NCBI GenBank assembly: GCA_010909165.1
Contig: MU008159.1
Span: forward strand, 1,426,001-1,490,000
DNA length: 64,000 nucleotides
Source: Anthoceros angustus
Lineage: Eukaryota > Streptophyta > Anthocerotopsida > Anthocerotales > Anthocerotaceae
Reading direction: 5' to 3'
This document shows, piece after piece, positions 1 to 12,099 of this stretch. The notes under the pieces are model-generated. The model was not told the origin of the DNA. It worked only from the letters and a program-made list of their open reading frames with translations, and made no database searches. Each line of letters opens with the position of its first letter. Position 1 is the stretch's first letter. The position numbers and the translations under genes were made by a program.

Positions 1-2080
1 CCCACCACGGCGTGGCCGAACTTATCACGCCGTGGGGTTGAACACTAGTTGATTATGGTCGGGTAGGAATCATTGTAGGAGGACTAGAATCCATAGTTTT
101 GGAACATCTTGACACAAAACCATTCCCTTGGGATCGAATCCTAGGACTATAACGACATAGAGGGTAAATGTGGCCTCCTTGCCTTTGGATGCCAAAACCA
201 TTCCACAAAGGTGCCAGCCATGAGTCTCTACTGCCGAATTCAAGGTCGTTATTGAAAAGCTTTGTTTGCAAAGGCCCAAAGCAGTTGTCATTTACTCCTC
301 TTGGTCGGACATACACTACGTGCACATACTTACCCATAATCACAACAATTTTCCACCACAACCTCGGCACTTTGGGAGCAAGTTTCATGTCCCATTGGTT
401 ACTGTCAGACGTTACTCATGATGTATTATATTGCCCACATGGCACACCGCCTCAATGCGCCCATTAATGTGATTTTACCATTAATCATCGCCTTCCATCG
501 ACCAAAGATTTCCTTGTGCATCCGTGGAGGAGGAGACAATAGACTATAGCAATCGCGGCAAACCAATCACCATACATGGTTTATTCCACTTTCAAGACGC
601 GTGACTCGGCGACGTGAGCAGTGATTTGTCATGTCCGGGTCATGGAGGGCACCAAACCATACCCATCCATTCCACCGGCGCATAAGACAGATCATCGAGT
701 TTTATTGCGATGCATGGGAAGTACAAGTAGTGATCAAGGATGAAGGACTTTCTTATCCCAATGTTTAATTACTTGAAGCATATGTCCCCACATTGTGAGG
801 TATAAACCGTCCCTGTTCACACGACGACCGCCGTGCCCCGAGACCAAGACTGACGCGCCTCCATACCACAGTCCTGATGGCCGACGAGGGAGAGCAACCT
901 CCCATCCATCATCCTCAATGGCCATCGCCGCTGATGTGGAATTGCAGCCCTTGTCCAATGGCCATCGCTGGTTTCCACCACTGTGCAACAATAATGTGCA
1001 CACACTTCAATGATCCATCAAATGCATACAGTCGCAAATGGAAGGTGGCGGTTTGACTTATGGATTCCACAAACACTTTAGCCTGCAGCATGGACTTGTA
1101 GGCGATCAGGCCAAAAAAAAGTGTATACATCCGGCGGCTCACACCAACCCCCACCCATACTGTGTGGTCACTGCACCATGCCCGCACCATGTGGAAGGAA
1201 CCACCGCCACCGAACGGCAAGTCCCCACGAGGAGATAGTGGAACGCAAAAGTTTGGGCAACCACAAAAGAGCCATGAGATGAACAAATTTGATTTTTTTT
1301 GGCTAAAAACGATTGAAGAGGGGTGTTGAGAATTTTCTCAAGAAGCTTGAGCTAGAGTTGTAGGATATTGTTAGGAAGGCAGCGAGGATATCCTGTGAAA
1401 AGAACGGGTCAAAACGACTTTGACGAAGGCAGAGGGCAACCAAAGGTTGGTAGGTCGACTACCACCGTAGGTCGCCACCCCACGCCGGTAGGCTGAGAAA
1501 GGGAGCGCATTACCGCATGTAAGTCGCGACTACCGTGGTAGGTCGACAATCTCGCTAAAAGGAAATTAGAATAGGGGATATCCACTATATATGCTCACCA
1601 ATAGGGAATAGATGAATAGGATTAATTAGAAGGTAATTGATCGGGATATGCATAGGGTAGGAAATAGGAAATTAGGAATTTAGGAATGGGAAACCCAATC
1701 TAGGGTTACGAGGCCTCCAGGTGGCAGACATCTAAAGAGGGCAAAGTGCGATTTTGGCGCTCCTCCTCCACTTCGCGACGGACTGAAGTTGGGACGTAAG
1801 GAGAAGGAGAAGAAAGTGAAGGAAGAGTGTAGATCCATCGCCATCGCCGCTGCCGCTCACACAAGAAGAAGAGACGCTGAGCCGAGGAAGAGAGAGAGCC
1901 CCACCGAGGGAGCGAAGAGGAAGACATCCAAAGATCCCGGAGCGTGGGAGTTTCGAGCTCGGCAACCGTGAGGAGCGCCAAATGCCTCAGAGGCGGAGTT
2001 TAAAGCTAGGAAACATAGGTTGGAGCATCGAAAGTGTGGGGACTGAGGAAGTCGAAAAAGCAGGAAGGAGCCCCCGATTG
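1..2080. other. repeat-rich DNA, no supported gene
   Basis: I see no open frame with a recognisable domain on either strand. Short frames overlap each other without codon bias. Around 1450-1560 a short palindromic word of the form CTACC..GGTAG recurs; the same word is found inside the retroelement-like copies further right (5.75, 6.67, 19.08 and 20.99 kb), which suggests this stretch is a decayed member or neighbour of that family. A weakly purine-rich stretch at 1740-1970 gives Arg/Glu/Lys-rich frames typical of low complexity. Confidence 0.4.
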
Positions 2081-2696
2081 CTTACCCGCCTGAAGTCGCG
2101 AGAGGAAATTGGTGGCAGCTGGGGAGACTCAAACCAGGGCTAACGTGTGCTGCAGGGAGAGCGGGTTGCCACAACAAGGAAGAGGTGCACTGAGGTGTGG
2201 AATTTTGAAGCTCTCCAGTTGGGAAGTAATTTCCTTCTTTTGAAGCACTTGGAGAGGAGCCAGGCACCATGCCTCGAGGGAAAGGCAAGGGAAGGAGCCG
2301 CTCGCCAAGGAAGAAGGCAAGCAGCAGGGCCGTGGGGAAATGAGCTTGTAATGCCCCAATTTACGTGTTTTGCGGGCAGCTCAACCCCGTGATTTAGTGG
2401 ATTTCAAAGGCGAGGAGGATAATATCCAATTGGATGGGTGTATGGCCGCAATGGGCCTACACCAATTTGGAGCCGATTGAGGAGTGCTTCATCAATCTCC
2501 ATCAATCGAGGCAGCCTTGCCATTACGAAAGGAATGCTCGAACGGATCCTCGCCGGACCGTAAGGAGCATTCGGCAGTGTATGGGAGACCGAGGAAGAAA
2601 CTGCTCTCTCGAAATTCCAAGAGTTCCTCGACATGATGGATGGAGGAGGGAAGGCCCAAGAATGGCTGGAAAGCAGAGAGCATCAAGGAGAAGTGG

Positions 2697-5042
2697 AGGC
2701 TCTTTGCAAAGATTGTCTGGGGTTGGTGAATTACCAACGGACTTTATTTCAGCACCAACTTCCTCCAATTTTGTGGAAGATTTCCATGGGAGCCAGTTTT
2801 ATTGGGGAACACCAAGGGGAAGCATACATCCACCACCGGAGAAGCTCCTCAAGCCAAATTCGTGGATGAGGAAGGGCCAGGCCTTGCTACCTTAGCACCT
2901 ATTTGGTGCATTTGTGGGAAACAGAGGGACTCACAAGCAAGGAGTTGGAAGATGCTTGGCATCCTTGAGATAATTCATCTCCAGCTTGGAAAGGCCTTTG
3001 CCTTTTGCATTGAGGAAGACCATGGGAGGTCGACTCCACAAGCATGCTAGAGCAAGAGGAAGTGAGGCAACAAGGTTGCCGAGTGGAGGCCTTTCCCCAC
3101 AAGAGCAAGGAGGAGGAGAAGAGCAAACCCGCCAAGGAGGGCCAAGTGGTAGTCTATGAGAGGACTACCAGAGGGGTGATGCCCCAAGGGTGGGGAGTCC
3201 CCACCATGCATGGGTGCCTAGGAAGAGGCACCCCACGCCAAGAATGGCTGGAAAGCAGAGGGACTTCTCACAAGCAAGGAGGAGCACCACAACAAGGAAG
3301 AGGCACCCCACGCCAGAGCACCACCGCGGTAGGCACCCCACGAAGGCAGTTTACCTGGCGAGGAAGGGAAGGAGAAGCGCCAAGGCGCTAGCGGCGCCGC
3401 CATCACCCGCTTAGGTGGGGAGAGCGGATGGGGCGACGTGTGGGGACTCACCGCCGATGGCCGGAGTGCAAGGGAGCTGGAGATTTCCAGCAAGAGGAGA
3501 GCAGGACCAAATGGCACTGGAGATTTCCAAAGAAGGGCCAAGGATTAGGGCCCTAGAATTTGCCGAGTGCTTGTGAAGCACTCACCATGTAGACTTGAAG
3601 GGGCTAGGAACTAGCAGCCTCCTTGTGGGCATGTCAGGAGGAAGTCAAGGCCCAGGAGATGACCGAGAGGAGAGCAGGGACCAAATGGCAGCTGGAGGCC
3701 ATGGAGTCCGACGAGAAGGCAGCCAAGTTGGAGAAGGCTGTAGAGAAGCTTCAGCGACCTTGTGGATCAACGGCGCGCGGAGAAGGTCCTGGAGGGAAGG
3801 TTGTCACAAACAGAGGAGAGAGCCATTCGGGCGACAACCCAAAGGGACTCTTGGAGGCAGAAGGCGGAGGAGCATTTTGCCCAATTAGAGCAAGAACCAA
3901 GGGCAAACGGAGGCTCTTTGCAAAGATTGTGTTGGTGAATTACCAACGGACTTTATTTCAGCACCAACTTCCTCCGCTTTTTGTGGAAGATTTCCATGGG
4001 AGCCAAGGATTGGGGAACAATTATGAAGCATACATCCACCACCGGAGAAGCTCCTCAAGCCAAATTCGTGGATGAGGAAGGGCCAAGGCTTGCTACCTTA
4101 GCACCTATTTGGTGCATTTGTGGGAAACAGAGGGACTTCTCACAAGCAAGGAGTTGGAAGATGCTTGGCATCCTTCGAGATAATTCATCTCCAGCTTGAA
4201 GGCCTTTGCCTTTGCATTGAGGAAGACCATGGGAGGTCGACTCCACAAGCATGCTAGAGCAAGGAGGGCCAAGGGCGGAGGGTAGAGGCAACAAGGTTGC
4301 CGAGTGGAGGCCTTTCCCCACAAGAGCAAGGAGGAGGAGAAGAGCAAAACCCGCCAAGGAGGGCCAAGTGGTAGTCTATGAGGACTACCAGAGGGGTGCC
4401 CCAAGGGTGGGGAGTCCCCACCATTACATGGGTGCCTAGGAAGAGGCACCACCCAGTGCAGGCGCACCCCACCACGGCCGGTAGGCGACCGCAGGGAGCA
4501 CCACCGCGTAGGCACCCCACGCCAGAAGGTGCAGCTACGCGGGAAGGAAGGAAGAAGAAGGCGCCTGCCGCCATCACCAGGTGGGGAGAGCGGATGGGGC
4601 GACGAGGGGACCACCGCCGCTGGCTGGCGCGAGTGCAAGGGAGCTGGAGATTTCCAGCAAGAGGAAGAGCTCAGGGCGAAGCCCCTGAGGCCGAGTGCTT
4701 GTGAAGCACTCACCGTAGACTTGAAGGGGCTAGGAACTAGCAGCCTCCTGGGCATGTCAGGAGGAAGTCAAGGCCCAGGAGATGACCGAGAGGAGAGCAG
4801 GGACCAAATGGCAGCTGGAGGCCATGGAGTCCGACGAGAAGGCAGCCAAGTTGGAGAAGGCTGTAGAGAAGCTTCAGCGCGACCTTGTGGATCAACGGCG
4901 CGCGGAGAAGGTCCTGGAGGGAAGGTTGTCACAGACAGAGGAGAGAGCCATTCGGGCGACAACCCAAAGGGACTCTTGGAGGCAAAAGGCGGAGGAGCAT
5001 TTTGCCCAATTAGAGCAAGAACGGAAGGGCAAAACGGAGGCT
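2697..5042 (+). repeat. direct tandem duplication, about 1.1-1.2 kb unit, two copies
   Basis: The sequence starting CAAAGATTGT near 2706 recurs near 3916, and the block starting GACTTGAAGGGGCTAGG near 3592 recurs near 4719. The first copy runs to about 3910 and the second to about 5042. The copies differ mostly by short deletions and insertions of 1 to 12 bases and less by substitutions. Confidence 0.75.
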
Positions 5043-5647
5043 CTAGGAAGGGAGAAGGTGGCGGTCCAGCAAATGGACGCGCAGGAGCAAGTGATGGCTA
5101 CCCAAGCCATCAAAATCCGGGATATGGAGGAAGAATTGCGAAGGACCCGATAATTGGAGGAGAAGCGGAGCAAGGAGCTCAAGACCAAGAATTGCGTGAG
5201 CAGCGCGAGAATGCTTGGCAGGAGGAGAAGGAGAGACTTGCCAAGCAGCTGGCCGAATTGGAACAAAAGAGGTTCCAAGAGGAGGAGCACCACAAGAAGG
5301 TGGTGCACAGGATGCTGGTAGTAAGGAAGCGAAGATTTTGGGCGGACTATGCCCTCCAAGCAAAGATGGCCAACCAGCTGAGGGAAACAAGGGAGGAGAA
5401 TGTAACCCTCCATGTGAAGGTGGGAGAATTAACCGCCGCAAGAGATGCCTACAGGGGTAGGTGTGAAGATGGAGATTGGCCCACGGAGATTGATGATCTC
5501 CAAATGCAATATCATAGCTTGGGCGCTCATCTCCACAACAGGATTTTGAAGGCCAACAATGAAGTATTGCGTTTGGCCAAGAGGAGGACATTAGGTCCTC
5601 ATGATGATGACAGGAAGGAGCTGCAGCACCTGCAGGCCCGACTTTGA
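4782..5647 (+). pseudogene. coiled-coil protein ORF in the repeat, frame broken once
   Basis: The frame from 4782 reads a Glu/Lys/Gln/Arg-rich heptad sequence (WQLEAMESDEKAAKLEKAV at the start) to a stop near 5153. The continuation, beginning REQRENAWQEEKERLAKQLA near 5195, is in another frame and runs to a stop at 5647. Together they give roughly 290 residues of nearly continuous coiled coil with a more ordinary tail (VRKRRFWADYALQAKMANQL). A shorter, more damaged copy of the first part lies at 3660-3910. No catalytic motif is visible. It could be a gag-like or structural protein of the element, or a captured host coiled coil. Function unknown. Confidence 0.4.
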
Positions 5648-5715
5648 TGAGGCCACGAGCGACATGGACTCGAGGAAGGAAGGAGCCAGCGCCAAGAGTA
5701 GAAGATGGCGCAAGA

Positions 5716-7495
5716 GCAAGGAGGGGGACAGCCATGGGGTCACCACCATGGTAGGTGACCATTTACGCCACCAGTAGTCCGCCACCACCGGTAGAGTGCA
5801 CGCGGGAGCCCGCTGGGAGTCGGGCCGCGAGGCCCCGGCCGAGGATGAAGGAGCCGGGGTCCAGTATGCCCTGAGGAGTAGAGGTGGGGGAGACAACCCC
5901 ACCGGAGATGGGGCGGGATTAGATCCGCCGAGGAAGGGGGAGGGGTAAGGAATTCCCTCACCCCACGAGCAAGGGAAGGGCCTGAGCCAGGAGAGGAGCC
6001 CAGCACGAAAAAGGTCCGAAGGGATTAGTAAGGAGATCCGCATGGTGCGGCGAATGGGGATGAAGACTCTTTGAAGATGCTCTATGGTAGGTATGGACAA
6101 ATCAAACAGCAGGCAAAGAGCAATGGAGATCTTGACCCGGGAAGTCCTCACTGATGCGGAGAAGGAAGGAGAAAGGGGCGACTACCATGAAGTCACCACC
6201 CAGGTTCCGCTGACTACCGTAGGGTGCCGATAACGGGCGCCAAAGCGGAGGTCAAGAAAAGGCCCGAGCTGAGAGGAGAGGAGAGGAGAGGAGGAAGAAT
6301 TGAAGGAAGGGGCAGGATTGTACTTGCCCCACACATTAGGAAGACGACAGGATCTGGGGAAGGGACAGGAGCAAAAGGAGGGCGAGGGAGCCAATCCACA
6401 AGGAACACGTCGCCACCCCAGCCGGATGAGGACTAGGAATGGTCAAAGACCATAAATGTTGAGTAGGAAAATAGAAAGGATAGGTAAGATAAGCTGACAT
6501 CCTTTAAGGATGATCTTAGGTGAAATTGCTAGAATAGAATTTACCAAGGATCGAGAGACTTAGATGCCGTGCCTTAAATGTCAAGCAGGAAATAATAGAA
6601 TATTGGAAAAGGTGACCGCAGAGGGTCACCCAAGGAGGGGGACAGCCCACCCGGGGGTCACCCTACCATGGTAGGTGACACCACGCCCGTAGTCCGCCAG
6701 ACCACGCAGGAGGGCACCGGGCGAGCCCGCTGGGAGTCGGGCCGGAGGCCGCCGAGGATGAAGGAGCCGGGGTCCAGTATGCCCCCGGAGGAGCAGCTGA
6801 GGTGGTGGGGGAGACAACCCCACCGAGGAGATTAAGGATTAGATCCGCCGAGGAAGGGAGGGTGAGAAGTTCTCACCCCACGAGCAAGGGAAGGGCCCGA
6901 GCTGAGAGGAGAGGAGACCACGAAAAGGCCCAAGGATTAGTAAGGAGATCCGCATGGGGCGAATGGGGAAAGACTCTTTGAAGATGCTCTATGGTAGGTA
7001 TGGACAACCAAAAGGAAGCAAGGGAAGGAGCAATGGAGATCTTGACCCGGAAGTCCTCACCGATGGAGAAGGAAGGAGAAAGGGGCGACTACCATGAAGT
7101 CACCATTTTAGTCCAGACTACCGGTAGGGTGCCGATAAAACGGGCGCGACTCAAAGGGTGAGGGCGCGGGAGTGGAGAATTGAAGGAAGGGAGGGTGAGT
7201 AGAGGATTAGTAAGGAAGAATTGAAGGAAGGAGAAGGGCAAGAGCAAAAGGAGGGCGAGGGAGCCAATCCACAAGGACACGCCGCCACCCCAAAGATGAT
7301 ACTAGAATGGTCAAAGACCATAAATGTTAGGGAGAAGAATAGAAGGATAGGTGTGTAGCGACATCCTTTAAGGATGATCTTAGGTGAAGTTACTAGAATA
7401 GAATTTACCAAGGACCATAATAGATTAGATGCCGCCTTAAATGTCAAGTGTAGGAAATAATAGAATATTGGAAAAGGTGACCGCAGAGGGTCACC
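5716..7495. repeat. direct tandem duplication, about 0.9 kb unit
   Basis: The block starting AAGGAGGGGGACAGCC at about 5717 recurs at about 6635, and both copies end in a segment with TTAAATGTCAAG...GGTGACCGCAGAGGGTCACC (near 6577-6630 and 7437-7495). Both contain the palindromic word around ACCATGGTAGGTGAC. The second copy is shorter by many small deletions. No gene is visible. Confidence 0.75.
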
Positions 7496-8375
7496 TAAGG
7501 GAGGTTGTATGTGGAAGGCCTCCTATAAGAGGAGGAGGATTTCACAAAGTAAAGTATCACGCCTTGCGCCCATACCGCGAGTCCTTTGCCATTACAGAGG
7601 AATTTTGTGCACCGTCCAAGCCAACGTCTGCAGAGAGGAAGTCGCGTGGTCTGAGTGTTTGGTGGAGGACTTGCTCACGCAAGTGCCTAAACGAGTTGCT
7701 CCCTTGTGAATGGTTGCTGAAATTGCTTTGCTTTGGGTGTGTGGCAATGCCTGTGGAACTCTTGAGGGTAGACTACAGGAAAGACTCGGAGGTTCTCGTC
7801 ACCGTGTCAAACTCATAGCAACCGCCCAAGGAAGAACTTGCCGGTGGAGGCCGACCCTGTGCAGCCAGCCGTAAGGGCAAGCCAGAAGCCCGAACTGAGG
7901 TTAGAATAGGAGGAAGAGGATGAGGAGATGAGTAGAGGAATAGAGTGTAGGTGTTAGTGGAAGGCCACAGGCAGAGCCTAAGGGACGAATCCCAAATCTG
8001 CAAGTAAAAGAGCGCTCCCTGAGTGGAGAAGAGTGGTCTTAGAAGTAGGGACGAAATTGCGGTGTGGATCAGGGGGTCCCTGGGCGCCCGTGATAGGCTC
8101 CTCGCTGCTAAGGCCTGCAATTGTGTTGTGTCGTTGTAGGTCGAGGATTGGTGATTTTTCGAAGCAGTGCAAGTGGTGCAGCTACTGTAAGAGGGTGAGT
8201 AGAGGGCGCCTTGCTCGTTTAGAAGGCTGAGAAGTTGTGTCTCTGCAGGTAGCGATCGGTCATCGCAAGGCCTCGAACTTTCACACAAGTCTCATGGGAC
8301 GAAACCCAACGACGGAAAAGGGATAAGTGTGGCCGCTAGAGTGGGAGGATCTCGGAGCCCCGGTTTTCCCTACCA
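7370..8375 (+). mobile_element. 3' part of a dispersed element, copy A
   Basis: From CTAGAATAGAATTTACCAAGG to the segment around TCATGGGACGAAACCCAACG, this copy matches 19560-20660 in order and orientation. Shared landmarks include CTATAAGAGGA, AAAGTATC, TTGTGAATGGTTGCT and GGGATAAGTGTG. No protein domain is seen. The position downstream of the conserved WAY.NLE.IEEC segment in both copies suggests these are the untranslated or terminal-repeat part of the same element. Confidence 0.6.
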
Positions 8376-8870
8376 GATAGCCACGAGACAGCTCTACTCC
8401 ACGCCATGAGGCGGTGACACCGCCTCCAACCTTTGCAAAGGATCCTTGATGGCCATCAACAGATTTCTAGTTGTGCACCAAGATGGAGACATGAACACAC
8501 GCCTGGTGCGAACTACCACTCCACGCCCATTTAGGTTTCCGACGGAAGCTAGCTCCGCATACGCCAACATGTCCGTCATACATGGCATAAGGTAGCAGGA
8601 GAGCGCTCAGTGCATGTTTCACGAAGACAGCTCGCTCATACGAGGATGACCAAGAGAAAGGTAGTAGCGTGAAGCGAGGGCAAGGTGGTGACATTTAAAG
8701 CGGACCACCACCTTCTATACCACTTGTGCCCTGTGCCACATCGGGTTGCGGATGAGAGGATCTTGAATTTCAACTGTTCCTTACATGTGACAAACCAAAC
8801 ATGGCTTTGATGGTCGCCGACCAACAAAGTGATTGTTGGTAAATGCAATGAGTGTGAAGTCGGTGCAGCG
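8376..8870. other. intergenic, nothing recognised
   Basis: No open frame with a domain and no obvious internal repeat was seen in this stretch. Confidence 0.3.
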
Positions 8871-11800
8871 CCAGAGGAGCGAATGCGAAGTTTGTTTTCA
8901 TGTCTCCTAAGGGCTGGAAACTTTATGAGCGACGCCATAGTGACGTCAGAGCCGTCACCCTAGCATGGTGCCAGACGGCGTGAATACATTATACGTTCTG
9001 CCATGTGACGCATGATTGGTGGAGAGCAGAATGGGAGTCTCGAACGATGGACATCATTATCTAGGAGAACGGAATTGGCATATATATGGCAAATTCACAT
9101 ACGGACGGTCCTTCATTCATGGCATAATGAAAGGGGGCATTTAGTTTGCTTGAATGGCTCTCACGCCACCCACCGTCCTTGCACAATGGTGTAGATGTTG
9201 ATATAGATTATTAAAAACAGAATGGCCGCCTCAAACGACGGACATGGCATGTTTTCTTCCATGCCATGAGTTTTCAATTATTCTAATGGCTTGCACCCAC
9301 CTTCCTTGGACCATGGTGGAGGGAGAATTTTATTTGAGAGAAAGGGAACCATTGTCCTTGGTTCATGGCGTTGTAAGATGGCCATGACCTTGTCATGGCA
9401 TGGCACTTCCTTGGTCATCGCCACAAATCGCATTGCAAACACTTGTCCTTGGTCATCGCCACTCGAAATCGCATTGCAAACACTTGTCCTTGGGTCACGA
9501 AATGGTCATAAAAAGCGGGGACTATATATGGCATGCATGGAGGAATGGCATGGCACTTCCTTGGTCATGGCATGGAGGAATGGCATGGCATGGCATGGCA
9601 AGGCATGCCACGTAGTCAGTGGTTTGGGACGTTGACTTTGAATATTTGGACTCGCTAAAGTGCACAAACATGTGCCTTGGATGTGGGGAAGGTGGCATGG
9701 AGGAAAGGTGGCATGGCATGGCATGGAGGAATGGCATGGCATGGCATGGCAAGGCAAGTGGCCATGACCTTGTCATGGCATGGAGGAATGGCATGGCAAG
9801 GATGGTCCTAGCGGCAAGTGAGGTGGGCACGCCTGTGGAGAATGCGGATTCATCAAGTGGAGAGGGTGGATGATCATCGCGGAGCAGGAGGCGGCGAGAG
9901 GTGTCGGCCGAGGGGAGCAACTTCCAACAGCAGTGGAGTCTGCTGCCAAAGAGGAGGACGATGCTGAGAGAAAGCGGCCGCAAGGGGAGTGGGTGTCTCT
10001 AATAGGTGGGGAGCTAACGCTGGAGCTGCTTGCTGCAGGAGAGAATCCAAAACTTTCAGAGGAGGAATCTGCCAGGGCCGTGACATCAGGAGGGGAGGAG
10101 GAATTTGGCGTGAGTCCGGAGAAAGAGGACTGTGGTGATCGGGAGGAGCATGGTGGTGCTGCCCAAGAGGCCGACCGTGTGGTGGCGAGAGAGGCCATTG
10201 GTCTTGTGGACCTTCCGCTCGTGGCGATGGATAACCCCAACAACGTGGGAGGAGGATGCCTGTGGAGGAGGAAACCGCCCGGGAGTGGAGACCGGTCTGG
10301 AGGAGGCGGTTGCGGAGGCGGGCCAAGGAACGCGTGCATATGATGGTCGGAGGACGGTGAGGAGAAGGAGCGAATGCGAAGTTTGTTTTCATGTCTCCTA
10401 AGGGCTGGAAATCCTTTGCGACGGTGCGACGCCATAGTGACGTCAGAGCCGTCACCCTAGCATGGTGCCAGACGGCGTGAATACATTATACGTTCTGCCA
10501 TGTGACGCGCATGATTGGTGGAGAGCAGAATGGGAGTCTCGAACGATGGACATCATTATCTAGGAGAACGGGAATTGGCATATATATGGCAAATTCACAT
10601 ACGGACGGTCCTTCATTCATGGCATAATGAAAGGGGGCATTTAGTTTGCTTGAATGGCTCTCACGTGCCACCCACCGTCCTTGCACAATGGTGTAGATGT
10701 TGATATAGATTATTACCGAAACAGGAACAACGTCCGCTCAAACGACCTTCGGACGTGTTTTCTTCCATGCCATGAGTTTTCAATTATTCTAATGGCTTGC
10801 ACCCACCTTCCTTGGACCATGGTGGAGGGAGAATTTTATTTGAGAGAAAGGGAACCATTGTCCTTGGTTCATGGCAGTTGTAAGATGGCCATGACCTTGT
10901 CATGGCATGGCACTTCCTTGGTCATCGGCCACTCGAAATCGCATTGCAAACACTTGTCCTTGGGTCACGAAATCACTATATGGCATGCATGGAGGAATGG
11001 CATGGAGGAATGGCATGGCATGCATGGAGGAAAGGTGGCATGGCATGGAGGAAAGGTGGCATGGCATGGACAATGGTAGTGGTTTGGGACGTTGACTTTG
11101 AATATTTGAGGCTGCTAAAGTGCAACAAACCATGTGCATGCATGGAGGAATGGCATGGCATGGAGGAAAGGTGGCATGGCATGGCATGGAGGAATGGCAT
11201 GGCATGGCATGCCACGTAGTCCCCTTCTTGGATGGAAGCAACGCTTGGATGGAAGCACGAAGGATGGTCCTAGCGCGGCAAGTGAGGTGGGCACGCCTGT
11301 GGAGAATGCGGATTCGACTGAAGTGGAGAGGGTGGATGATCATCGCGTGGAGCAGGAGGCGGCGAGAGGTGTCGGAGGGGAGCAACTTCCAACAGCAGTG
11401 GAGTCTGCTGCCAAAGAGGAGGACGATGCTGAGAGAAAGCGGCCGCAAGGGGAGTGGGTGTCTCTAATAGGTGGGAGCTAACTGGAGCCGCGGAGAGAAT
11501 CCAAAACTTTCGGAGGAGGAATCGCCAGGCCGTGACATCGGAGGAGGAGGAATTTGGCGTGAGTCCCGAGAAAGAGGACTGTGGTGATCGGGAGGAGCAT
11601 GGTGGTGCTGCCCAAGAGGCCGACCGTGTGGTGGCGAGAGAGAGGCCATTGGTCTTGTGGACCTTCTGGTGGCGATGGATAACCCCAACAACGTGGGAGG
11701 AGGATGCCTGGAGGAGGAAACCGCCTGGGAGTGGAGACTGCCCACTGGAGGAGGCGGCGGAGGCGGCCAAGGAACGCGTGCATATGATGGTCGGGAGGAC

Positions 11801-11890
11801 GGTGAGGAGAAGGACACCGGGCGCAATGATGGGGAAAGCGCAAGCGAGGAGGCGGATGTGGAGATGGCGGATGATGAGGTGGAGACGACA
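8870..11890 (+). repeat. tandem array with about 1.5 kb unit, two copies
   Basis: Landmarks recur about 1500 bases apart: TGATTGGTGGAGAGCAGAAT at 9012 and 10513, CATTCATGGCATAATGAAAG near 9113 and 10614, and GTGGGTGTCTCTAATAGG near 9990 and 11453. Inside each unit is a block of imperfect GGCAT/GGAGGAATGGCAT simple repeats (9530-9800 and 10975-11215). Plus-strand frames in the second half of each unit read an acidic Glu/Asp-rich sequence (start EQEAARGVG), broken differently in each copy. Confidence 0.75.
9870..10343 (+). pseudogene. acidic ORF inside the tandem array (most intact copy)
   Basis: This 157-codon frame is Glu/Ala/Gly-rich, with the readable core GEWVSLIGG, EEEFGVSPEKEDCGDREEHG and LPLVAMDNPNNVGGG. 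The same core appears, with frame changes, near 11380-11720, 12420-12680 and 13325-13500. Maintenance of the same peptide core in several copies suggests it once coded for protein. No family is recognised, and the end runs into low complexity. Confidence 0.3.
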
Positions 11891-12099
11891 TACCGACTAC
11901 ATTGCCACTCGAAATCGCATTGCAAACACTTGTCCTTGGGTCACGAAATGGTCATAAAAAGCGGGGACTATATATGGCATGCATGGAGGAATGGCATCGT
12001 GGACAAGGAAGGTTTCGTGTTGTGCGCCAGTGCACAAACACGCGTAGCGCTGAGGAAGGTGGCATGGCAAGGCAAGGAGCCATGGCATGGCATGCCACG

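Larger units (their letters stand above)
2434..5647 (+). mobile_element. retroelement-like unit with short conserved ORF and coiled-coil ORF
   Basis: The left part encodes a segment reading WAYTNLEPIEECFINL followed about 25 residues later by RRTVRSIRQ. The same segment recurs at 19.37-19.55 kb as WAYSNLELIEECYVNL and CWTVRSIRQVYG, so it is a conserved peptide of a dispersed family and not chance. It is followed by a long coiled-coil ORF. Downstream non-coding sequence (7.4-8.4 kb) is also shared with the 19-20.7 kb copy. I see no reverse transcriptase, integrase or transposase, so this looks like a non-autonomous element or an element-borne host fragment. Its class is not established. Confidence 0.5.

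Noticed and set aside
168-467. 99-codon plus frame near the left edge
   Set aside because: No domain, overlapping alternative frames on the other strand, and no start or splice context.
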